Shown: positions 12,672 through 24,900 of the stretch, piece after piece | How the letters are laid out: each line of letters opens with the position of its first letter | How positions within the stretch are numbered: position 1 is the stretch's first letter | Source of the DNA: Lamellibrachia columna | Taxonomy: Eukaryota > Annelida > Polychaeta > Sabellida > Siboglinidae | NCBI GenBank assembly: GCA_963662155.1 | Contig: OY759262.1 | Location: 12,861,282-12,925,281 of the forward strand | Length of the DNA stretch: 64,000 nt | Direction: 5' to 3' | Position numbers and translations under genes: made by a program | The notes under the pieces: model-generated | Told to the model about the DNA's origin: nothing | Databases searched by the model: none | Seen by the model: the letters and a program-made list of their open reading frames with translations, nothing else

Positions 12672-12992
12672 CTAATGGTTTATGTCTTCCCTGTGTGGAC
12701 ATTTGACATACCAGACAATATATCTTAGAAGGTGTGCTGTACTCATTGGGAATGGATGTGGGACACTCGTACTCACTGGGAATGGATGTGGGAAGACTAA
12801 TGTATTCACTGGTAATGGATGTGGGAACGCTTGAGTACTCACTGGGAATGGATGTGGGAAGGGTTGAATACTCACTGGGAATGGATGTGGGAAGACTCTC
12901 CTCCATGTCTTCCTGTTGGTGTGCTCTAGATAGGCGAGTTTGATAGTGTCCACATCGCTAGGCTTCAGACAAGGGGTGCACAACTTACATAT
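12672..12992 (-). CDS. TTLL15: TTLL exon 13 (last) with coding minisatellite
   Basis: After tgtgttgcag. It encodes ICKLCTPCLKPSDVD, the family end motif AYLEHTNRKTWRRVFP (464-479), then about five 11-residue repeats (FPHPFPVSTQA type) and a 21-residue unique end to TAG. Related proteins usually stop soon after the RRVFP motif, so the repeats are an added tail. Confidence 0.88.
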   Translation of the reverse strand: MCKLCTPCLKPSDVDTIKLAYLEHTNRKTWRRVFPHPFPVSIQPFPHPFPVSTQAFPHPLPVNTLVFPHPFPVSTSVPHPFPMSTAHLLRYIVWYVKCPHREDINH

Positions 12993-15900
12993 CTGCAACA
13001 CATACATTTCGGTTGCACATGGTTTTCACACTTGGCCAACTTTCAATTTTCTGACTTCTTCAAAGGCTGGTGAAAAACATTCCAGGTAAACTGTACAGTA
13101 TGTATATTTAGAACTTGCTATTGTTCATCATGTGATTATTAATCAATTTTGTTAATTTAATATTAATCAATTTGTAAGGTCTCCATGAATATATATATAC
13201 AATACTCACAAAATCTTATGCTTTCAGAAAATGTTTATTTAGCAAAGTGAATGTAGGTTTTTTTTCCAGTAATTTCTAGGGTATGAAATGCACAGTCTGA
13301 TGATACATATTTACAAAAGTCAATCACCTGACCTCTGAGCTGATTAATTAATGCATTGTGAAAATTAAAACTAATAGTCAGAGTCAAAGAACGTATACTG
13401 AAACTTAATATGATTATTGAATACAGCACTCTGTTCCCAGAGTGTAATAACTAACTGGAACACGTGACCTACTGGTTGGGTAAATGCTAGCAGTGTATAT
13501 TAATTGTGCGTGTGTGTAATCAAATAAATAACTGTGACTTCATTTGACATTGGCATCCATGAAAGAACTGTAGATATATTCAACAAAATAAATGTGACAT
13601 ATTCACTTGTCGGTTCGAGTAGTTTAGTTACCCACCACATGATGGCAGCACCCAGGGTAATGTAATGTAATTTAGAGAATATAGTTAGTGATCTATTATT
13701 GCTATGATTAATTGTCCTGTAATTAGTTGTATTTACTGTGTAGGTAGTTGGTCTTATTACTAATAATTCAGTTGTTTAAACATAAATTTTACCCTAGAGA
13801 CAGGGGTCACGTGTGGTCAGTGGAAGGGGCCCTGCCCCAGTGGGCCAGGCGTGATTCTACAGTTAATGACAACTATGTTTTGGTAAGTCCCTAAATGATG
13901 TTTTCTACCTTATTAAGCAATGTTTTCATTTATAATTGTATCATACTGTGTGATAGAGAATTGTCCATCTGTTTATGTCAAGGCATTTACTTTATCAGTT
14001 ATAATTACTTAGTGGTGACTTTGATTACTAATATGTGGAAGATCAGGAATAAGTGGTCATTGGACCTTAGGGAAGAATGCCCAACAGGGCTTAATGAGAT
14101 TTTGACCACTTCCAGTCAGTAGCTTGTAAATGTACAGATCCCTTTAGAAAGTTAAGTTTTGATCATGTTTAGTGGTGCCACTGTTATATTTAATATGTTA
14201 TAAGATGTGATAGACATGGTGCAAGCATAAATTGTGCATGTATATAGGTATTATGTAACTGTCCCTACAGTTAAGCCAGGATCAGTCTGGTGCCCTCTCT
14301 CCCTTTGAAGTTACATTGATTAATTGCTCTAGGAGGTGGCTGGGAGAGGGCTGATCTTGAGTATTCCCTAGAGACATGTAAGTTGAGCAGTGTCCAAGAC
14401 TTGCTTGTAAACAACAGTGGAATGACAGCTAGGCTAGTCAGGGCATGCACATGTGAAATTGACGACATTGTTGACTGTTGAATTTATTATATTAAGGGTG
14501 TTTTACATGTAGAGTACTAGTATTACATTAATACCGACAAGTATGATTATATATTAGTACTGAATAAGATAACAGGTATTTTACATACAATATTGTGAAC
14601 AACACCAATGTGTTGGAACTATGGTACTTAACAGATGTTGATGTGTCATCTTACACTGGACACTATGATATGCAAATAGCTTACTTGTTCGGTTTGTATT
14701 TGTACAGGCGAACGCAAGTCCTGGCCCACTCCTGATTGTGGCCAGTCATCTTTTAAGACATTCTTTAAGTCGTCTTTTAAGACATTCTTTAAGTCGTCTT
14801 TTAAGACTTCTTTTAAGACATTTTATAAGTCGTCTTTTGGGTCGTCTTTGTTATTGTGTTCAATGTCATCTGTTCTTTCACCTTTTATTGTTATTCTTAA
14901 CACTCTTGCTTTTGGTTGTATTTTGAACTTTTGGTTGACATTTTATACTTTGACGAGGTACCGAAGTTAGATCAGTAGTGCAAATTGTGCAAGGACTGAG
15001 AAACTTGGTTTTGTATAATTTTAGTAGTTAAACTGTAATAAACGCAATCTTATCTTCAAATTTGCCTTACAGTGGTCTATTCTTAATTTAGGCATAAGCT
15101 TACCACCCACAGCCTACATAAAAAGCACATATTATGCAACATTACCTGCAATCTACAGTCATCTTCACACAGTTGGGATGCACAGTGATCGACAAAGACA
15201 CTGAAGTCTCTTTCCGACACCTGCATATTCATCTCATCTGTGCTGCTGTAACATTGAATTTCAAAATTACTCACATGTGCACTGTAGTAGTAGTTAGTTA
15301 CACGACTAACACAACATGTGTACTGTAGTAGTAGTTAGTAACATGACTAACACAACATGTGCACTGTAGTAGTAGTTAGTTACACAACTAAAGTTAAGTG
15401 GTTTCTTAGTACACTTGTTTCTGGGATGTCTCCCCCACATTAAAATGAGTACATATTGTGGTCTGAGGTCATGAAAACAACTGGACATAGAGAAGTCAAA
15501 CTGAAGTTTGTAAAAATCATCTCAATATAATTACTTGCTGCATAATGATCTAACAAATATGCAAGATAAGATATTTGTAACGGCAGCCTTAATTAACAAC
15601 CAATAAAATTTAGTTTCATATCCTGTTTTAAAACCTATTTATTATTGATTCACAATTAATTTTCTGTGGCTAGCCACCATTTATGTTACTAGACAGAAAC
15701 TCACAAACTCTGTTGTGGGGGCACTGTAAACAAACTGCCAAAACAAACACTGCTGTGGGGGCACTGTAAACAAACTGCCAAAACAAACACTGCTGTGGAG
15801 GCACTGTAAACAAACTGCCAAAACAATCACTGCTGTGGGGGCACCATAAATAAACTGCCAAAACACAAAACAAACACTGCTGTGGAGGCACTGTAAACAA

Positions 15901-18900
15901 ACTGCCAAAATAAACACTGCTGTGGAGGCACTGTAAACAAACTGCCAAAACAAACACTGCTGTGGAGGCAGTGTAAACAAACTGCCAAAACAAACACTGC
16001 TGTGAGGTAACTGTAAAGAAACTGCCAAAACAAACACTGCTGTGGAGGCACTGTAAACAAACTGCCAAAACAAACACTGCTGTGGGGGCACTGTAAACAA
16101 ACTGCCAAAACAAACACTGTTGTGGGGGCACTGTAAACAAACTGCCAAAACAAACACTGCTGTGGGGGCACCATAAATAAACTGCCAAAACAAACACTGT
16201 TGTGGGGGCACTGTAAACAAACTGCCAAAACAAACACTGCTGTGGGGGCACCATAAATAAACTGCCAAAACAAACACTGCTGTGGAGGCACTGTAAACAA
16301 ACTGCCAAAACAAACACTGCTGTGGAGGCACTGTAAACAAACTGCCAAAACAATCACTGCTGTGGGGGCACCATAAATAAACTGCCAAAACACAAAACAA
16401 ACACTGCTGTGGAGGCACTGTAAACAAACTGCCAAAATAAACACTGCTGTGGAGGCACTGTAAACAAACTGCCAAAACAAACACTGCTGTGGAGGCAGTG
16501 TAAACAAACTGCCAAAACAAACACTGCTGTGAGGTAACTGTAAAGAAACTGCCAAAACAAACACTGCTGTGGAGGCACTGTAAACAAACTGCCAAAACAA
16601 ACACTGCTGTGGGGGCACTGTAAACAAACTGCCAAAACAAACACTGTTGTGGGGGCACTGTAAACAAACTGCCAAAACAAACACTGCTGTGGGGGCACCA
16701 TAAATAAACTGCCAAAACAAACACTGTTGTGGGGGCACTGTAAACAAACTGCCAAAACAAACACTGCTGTGGGGGCACCATAAATAAACTGCCAAAACAA
16801 ACACTGCTGTGGAGGCACTGTAAACAAACTGCCAAAACAAACACTGCTGTGGAGGCACTGTAAACAAACACTGCTGTGGAGGCAGTGTAAACAAACTGTC
16901 AAAACAAACACTGCTGTGGGGGCACTGTAAAGAAACTGCCAAAACAGCAGATGGAAAAATAATTATTGCAAAATTTTGACCAGAAGAACTCTCAATTTTA
17001 ATGAGTGATAATCCACATAAAAATTTTATTATTGGATTTTGTTTAGATTTATAGGCTTACAAGAATAAAAAAAACTTCATGGAAAATATAATTAAAAACA
17101 GCAAAGGCAACTATCTGCCAGTGGTGGGCCACATGCAAAGATGGAACTTATCCATGTGTGCAGGTAATTACTAACATCACAGGAGCGGTAAAATGGTCGT
17201 CAAATGAGCCGTGAACATGCACAGAACTGACCGTTGTGCATAGTCATGTGTTCCCTGACGTGCTACTCCCACAAGACTGAGCATGCTGAAAACGACTTCC
17301 TCGTACATCAACTTGTTGCGGGGAATGTGCGCACTCGACAGGTTGGGAGACAAGTTTACCTGAAACATTTAAAACCATCAAGGAAATCTCAAAATAACAA
17401 TTCAACAACAGAGAATGGGTGACAAGAGAATAGTGTTAGAAAAATCTGTAAACCAACTAATAAAAAGCATTAAAAACCGTCATGTAAGAAAATTGTTAAA
17501 TAACAATTGAATAACATAGAATGGATGACAAGAGATTGCTGAAGAGAATATTGAAAGCAGAAGCAAAGAGCTTGAGATGGAGGACCTAGGAAAGGTCCAC
17601 TCGGATTATCAAATAGTTGGAAAAAATTATGACAAGTGACCACAGGGGCAGATGCTTAGCCATCTGTGATGTTGCCTCCACCCCGCAAAGGAGGTGAAAG
17701 AAGAAGAAGAACAAAATAGAGAACATGTTTCACCAATCATTTCCAGTGGAGGTTCACAAATATTTTACTGTACACACCAGTGAATATACAACACAGGCAA
17801 AGCTCAAGATGTGGTAGATGACTCTCCTGATTCATGTGCTCCATCAAATTCAATCTTATGTTAGCTCTATCATAAGTCTATGGTTTCCTGGTAAATCGGG
17901 GCTTGAATCAGATGGTAATCATTATCAAGTAAACATTATCTTCCCAGTGAGTGTTTCATTTCTGACAAGGAAAGGTAATTTGACGATTGTATTAACATTT
18001 TCAGTCATCATTGCAAGACACAATTTGCGTTTATGCCGAATGCATCATCAAGCATATTTACGAAATATTTTTCAGCTTAAGTCCGGTGTGCCATTATGCT
18101 TATTCATACTTTCATACTCACAATATTTTTCATGAGAATCATTGTTTGATTTAATAATTAAAATTACTTTAATTAATATTTTTAAATGTACGTATTTATG
18201 TGTATATAAGAGGTCTGGTTAACTTTCAGTGCATTGTAATTGTATTATCTATGAGTTGCAAAGTTATAATTATCATCCAAAAAATATGTGTAAACTATAA
18301 TTATGTTCATGTATGGTGTTACAACATATTAATAAGCCCCATCATGGGCAGAATAATATTTCAAAGAATGTTCACATACCTCCAACAAATATACATTGAG
18401 GTGTTCATCCAGAATAAAATCAAACCGAACCATCTCAAAGAAATTCCTACAAGAAGAACAACAGCACATAGTAAATATTACAGACATGTAAAGACAGCCT
18501 GAAGACAGTAGTTGCAACTGACAATGAGACCCAATATCTGCATTATCAAACACAAATAAATACATCATCCCTTTTTATAGAAATATTTGCATATAAAACA
18601 ACTGATCATGTTGTAATATAGGGCTATAGATATATGTGCATGAACAGTAGCTTTGACATGATTCAGCTAGACTGCAACAAGCTCCAGATGGCAAGTGGAC
18701 AAGGAAGCCATTTTTGACTTATTGAGAGTTCAATGTATGCCCTTGTTATATATCTGTCAGTTCTGTTTTGAAACATTCACACTGCTGGCATTTACACAAT
18801 CAGTAGACGATTTGTTCCATCCATTTATTGCCCTCTGAGAACGAGCACTTTCTCATATCCAAGCTACACTGTTCTTTTCCTAACACTAGATTGTGGACTC

Positions 18901-21900
18901 TAGTCATACTGCATTTGTAAAGTTCAGTTTTTTGGATTTACATACGCTGAGATTATGAGGCATTAGTGGCCATCATCCATAAAATATTATGCATGACAAA
19001 GAGAGAGCCAAACTACTTATAAAGAACTCAGACTAAATACAGCAGAGATATCTGATGCAGCCTAAGAATACAGTTGACTTCTGTACATGTTTATGGTTTG
19101 CATCACTTATAGAGATGCAAGAAACATAGCACTTTTTTTTAATAGTACCTTGTTGAACCATATCCATATGGAATTGCTGTGTCAATGAGGTGGTTCTCTT
19201 TGCTAAGGTACACTTCCCGTATAGCAGACATGATGTCATGCTGCAGTTTCTCTGTGTCTTTGCCTGAAATGAAAAAAAAAGTAAATACACTTGTGTCTAT
19301 CTTAAAGCTGCATCTGCACTTCACTTAGCTCATCGGGAATCAGGTTTGTTGATTTTTGTGTCTGTAGTGTTTGAATAGTTAAGTAATATGCAAAGTTGTT
19401 TCAATAAAAGAGCATACTTTTATCAAATCCGTCAAAAGAATCGACCTTGATTGTAAGATTGGGTAAGTTGCAAACGTGTGAATACCCTTTTTATAATACA
19501 TATAGGCAGGACATGCCTAGCTACATTTGCCCTTTTATGCTGAATTTTGGTTTGGCCAACCAAAAATTAATATAATATACTAAATAAAAAAACTAAATAA
19601 AATAGTTGCACAAACAAACAAACATTTAATAGCTGACACAAGATAGGTTTGATTTTTGTGTGAAATGATTCTGAAATGAGATGAGCAAAAATTTGAAGTG
19701 CAGAGCAAGCCTTAATTAACCAGACATGTGTATGCATTCGATTCAACTTGCTAATTAGACCACTATTCTTGTCAGAACATTCCAGTTTCCAGTGGCTCAT
19801 CAGAATATGGACAGATTTTTGTTTGCAACATCACAGCAGACAATGTAATAAAAAAATAGACAACCAGTGACTTTACCTTGGTGCTTCATGTATGTCAGCA
19901 GTGAGATCTTTGCACTACTCTTCAATTCATTGTAGGACTTTGACAGGGCATCAATCTACAATCACCACATGCGCTAAAACATTTGGCAATGCTTGTTTAA
20001 TGGACTTGTATTGTGTGTATCTACATGACCATGGTGCAAAATAAATACTTAGTATGAATTGCATGGCAATGTTAAAACTTAACATGCTTATTATTGTGGG
20101 ACTGCTGTTTTACCATTAACTTTTTACACTGATAAAATGCAACGGGCGAGCTCAATGAAGCCTACACTATGCATATATGAAAATACTAATTTTATTTATT
20201 TCTAATAATGAAGAAATTGAACTGGGTACTACATATTTTAATTTGTTAGCCAGTGAACTGAGTGAAGCCACCAACGCAACAGAATATGATATGATGCAGC
20301 CAGATTTTATTCTTATCAAATAAATTATGTTTCAACCATACACAAGTTACAATCAGATATAAATACTTGCTCAAAGCAGGCTTGTTATCAAACGCGTATC
20401 AACGCATTTGAATGTTTCAAATGTTTCAATTTATTAAAATGCAAGTGCCATTTTCCAGGATCACATTTAAATGCAAATGTTTTGGGGTCGCATTCAAATG
20501 TAAATGTTTTTGGAGTCGCATTTAAATGCAAATTCATTTCAAATGTTTTGTTTTTATACTAGATTTGTAAATGAAGATTTTATTTATGATGAGTAATAAT
20601 CAAACAACTATGTGTGATACACAACACAATTATTAAGCTATTAAGCTGTACTATAAAACCGTACATGCAGAATCTTACAATTATTATTTATACAAATAAT
20701 ATTTACAGCTGAATTTGATAGGCATTTGGTTGCCATTTCATAAAATAAAATTTTGGTTGTTGCATTCAAATGTTTATGGTACATATTCAAATGGAAATGC
20801 ACTGGAAATGTCATGGCTGCATTTGAATGCATATTCAAATACACAACATTCAAATGACCATTCAGATGCATTTGCTAACAAGCCTTGTTCAAAGTATCAC
20901 AGATAATATGTATAGTATTAGTCAACAACAGATATTCTGTGCATTTGTGATTCGAAACATCAAAGCAAGTAACATTTGCCGAATTGAGTGATTTCGTCAC
21001 TCTGCAGTGATTGGTCGATGTGGCAAGTGAGACAAGGTTCAAATCCATATTTGTATGCATCAGAAATGATAACAATATAACAACTCATTAGTTAATGTGA
21101 TGTGCAGACCAACATAACTTCTTCTCACCTTCCAAATTGGGACGTAGTTCCCAGATATGACATATTTGTCAGTGTCTTGTGGGTCAAAGGGATGGTATTC
21201 ATGTGGGCAAAACCTACAAATTGTACACATCATCAGCTGGCAATAAGCATAGTGGAAACTCTGACATAAAAACACAATTTGGACTAGTCAATTTCGAAAT
21301 TGGTCTTAAATCTGAATTGTCTGTCCGCTCATGCAAGCTGGCTGTCACGACTGCAAGATTCAAGATTGAATTCAAGATTGAATCAGATACTTTTGAATAA
21401 TCAATAATTACTTGAGAGGTGGTCTTAATGCCAGAATGGGCATTGTGACATCACTGCTGAAAGTGTGGACATCACTGTAGAGAGCATCCAAAATTACAAA
21501 AGAAATGTTTCCAGCAGGTATTTCGGGCATTTGCTTATAGTGACTTACCTGATCAGCCATTCTGTAGAGTGCACATACACACGCAAAGGGTCAATGGACG
21601 TCAAAGTGGTGTATATGCCAATGTCAAACATCCTGAAGAAATATCACTTCATCACAATCTACGTTAAACTTCAGATGTCATTAATTTCTGCAGTCAATTC
21701 CTAATGTCTATCTTGATACCATGCATGTATAAAAATTGCATATCCAACTGAAGGTAACTAATCTACAGAGCTATTCACCAATTTTATGTAGACTTTCACA
21801 GCATTTTTCAACTATAATCGCATGAACTGAAATGCTAAAATGTGACAATGAATTGGCCTATGTTGAGTGAATGTCATATAATATTTCTTTCTATGATTTG

Positions 21901-24900
21901 ACATTTATAATAATGTTTATAAAAAAATTACAATTATTTAAAAGAAAAGTTCCTATCATCATATTAACAAGTTGATTAATTCAGCAAATGCAGCATTAAG
22001 TGGCTCCACCTACCGGCCATCTATTAGGTATGGGTTGTCAATGTACTCTTGAATAAAGCTATTAGGATTTGTGAGATTCAACTCTGAAAGCAAATATGAG
22101 CTTGTATCAAGCTTGGGGTGAAGTCATCCTCGCTAGGCAGGGGTGGTAGTAGTATGACGCTACCCATGGCTCATCGACCTGTTGAAACGTGTATTTGTCA
22201 GCTTATCCCGTGCCATGTATGAATGTACGCTGAATCATTTGTACTTCGCACCACTTGGTTGACATGTTTCTGGAAAGTACATGTGTCCACACCAAATTTC
22301 AAAGAGTGTTTCCAGGAAATGCCCCTCATTACCCATCTGACCAGCAATGTGAACTCCACTACCAATTAAAGTTAAGTTCTAGTATGCAGGCCCCTAAATT
22401 CAAGTGAGCAATTCATTGGATAACACAGCAACTAAAAAATCAGCGTTTCAACAGGTTGATCAGCCATGGTTACTGATGCAGTCAGAAGCCTCCAGGTGGT
22501 GAATATGGGTTAAGTGCTATGTGCTTGTTTTAGTATGAGTGTATATACATATTGTGCCAAATGCCAAACATAATTACTATTCCCAAGCACACATTCATAT
22601 AAGTGTCTTCATGCTCAGAAATATCATTGTCTGGCTAGAACTTGTGACCTGATTATTAGTGTTCTAAGCGGATTTTTATATAACTGGGTGAACTGTTTGA
22701 AACATATATATATATATATTCTTGGGATTCAACCCACAATACTGAATATTGGCTAGACAACTAGCATTGCAACATTAATTAAACATGTTCTAGAATGCTC
22801 TAATACTCAGGTAACCCTTTACATACTATTATTATTATTACCCCTAACTTTAAACTTTGCTGACAAACCAGTGATGTGAATTCATACCTTCCGCAGTCTT
22901 GATATGTACACCTCTGTGCTTGTTGCTTTTCTGCACCCATTTATGTTGTGGGTGAACTTTTATCTGTAATAAAATTCACACGTCCATCAACCTAGGCAAC
23001 TGTATATGAACTGCATATCCAACAGATAAAAACATTTAATAAAAATTTTGAACAGACTACATGTGTGACACTATTTCATAATCTAGGATGGTTACCAACC
23101 GATGTTCACATACAGTATTTTACTGCGATAGTAATGTATAACATCATACACGGGCTTGCCCCAGCTTTCCTTACAGATATATTCATACTAAACAATAATG
23201 TGCATGACCATCACACCCATGGCTGCACAAATATCCATGATAGAAAATACAACCTGTCTGTAGGGCAGACATTTGCATATAGAGAAGGGAAACTGTGAGA
23301 CACTATCCCAACACATAATTATTAGAAATTCGAGATCTGTAGAATGTTTTAAAACACTGTTTTTAAAACATGTCAAGAAAGATCTATATAACTGTGAACA
23401 TTTTGAACTTGACAGGCCTGTATGAATGTTGATGTTTTAGAAATTATAAATTGGTGGCTTTTACTCAATGGTTTTAAATGAATGAATTGATTTATTTATA
23501 TATTTATTGATAATTTATTTATATTATATTTATTTATAATCTCTTAGATTTTTTTATTTTAACTTGATGGCTTTTACTCATTGGTTTTAATTGAATTGAT
23601 TTATTTTTATAAAATATTTATTTATATAATTTTATTTATTTTTTATTGCAATGACATGTTTTACATAAGTATTTATTTTTGTTTTATTTTGTTTATATAT
23701 TGTTTTGACATGTATATTTTATTCTTGTTATATGTGTATGTAAGAATGGATGTGATAGATGCCCATAGAAAGTCATGCGATAAACATGACATGGTCACCA
23801 TCGTGAAATAAACTACTTTTACTACTACTTATAATTAAAAATTAACCGTCCAACAAGTATTTCACTGACAGACAACATGAGGAAATCTGGAGAGTCCCCA
23901 AAATCATATTCATAGATCATGACTACCTGGGGATATATTTTATTCTTTGATCTCAAATTGCATAGTGGCACTGCTTCAACTTGAGGAAAAGACCTGGTAA
24001 TAGCAGTCAGCCTCCAGGTATGAATTTAGCACATGACGTTCAGGTAAATGTGTGAACAAATAATGACACACATGGAAGTAAATTCATTCAAAGTATTGGT
24101 ATATCATATCTTTTATACTGAATTATATGTTGCCTGAAGTGTGTTGCAAGGAAAGTGTACTTACATATTCCAGTAACTCGGCTTTGTTTTGCGGCATTTT
24201 AAATGACCTTGGAATGAAGCTGTGCCCGGACATGGCCAGAGTGACTTTATTTGTAATGAGGCCACCACCAGGGAAGTGATTCACCTACACAAACAGTCAT
24301 CATATTAATCTTGTAAAGCGAAACAACAGTCATAGTTTTGGGCTTAGGCACCTAAAAGAGATAACAAAAACTAATCATGTGCAACTAGAATAAAGAATAT
24401 CACGTTAGTCTTCTAAAAGTTGTAGATTCCGGTCATTTCTCTGATTGACTGAGAGCTAACATGTTAACCAGCATGACCGATAAGCACATGTGTGTGCAAT
24501 TCAATGAAATTGGGGTAACCTAGACTGCATGTGACATATTAAATGAGGCCGGTATATACAGAACCAAAGCAAATTCTCAAACAAATGTTCTGTTTTGACA
24601 GATAAAGGACTAGTTTAGTAAACAAATGCCAAAATATGTTACATAAGTAGAGCTTGTATGCTAACAGCATGGCCATACCCTATTAGCAAGTATAGGAATA
24701 TGTGAATACAAAATAAATATATTTTCATTTGGCGAGCAAATATTGCCTGACTATGACATTCGTAACGTAGGGTTATCTAACAATTGGCGAGGCCCGTAAA
24801 ATTAAGATGCTGTGAGTTCAACAAGGCTTTCCCAGTAAACCACTCGCATGGTATTCTTTTTTTGTAGTAGCAAATGGTTATGTATTAGTAACTCTTATAC

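Noticed and set aside
12664..12906. Second minus-strand frame across the 33-bp repeat (80 codons)
   Set aside because: Shadow frame; only the frame with CKLCTPC and WRRVFP matches the family.
13660..15072. Possible solo LTR in TTLL intron 12
   Set aside because: TG...CA-like ends and aataaa-like signal but no target duplication and no second copy in the window.
15670..16942. Minus-strand open frames of up to 396 codons in the 40-bp array
   Set aside because: Repeat artefact between TTLL exons 11 and 12.
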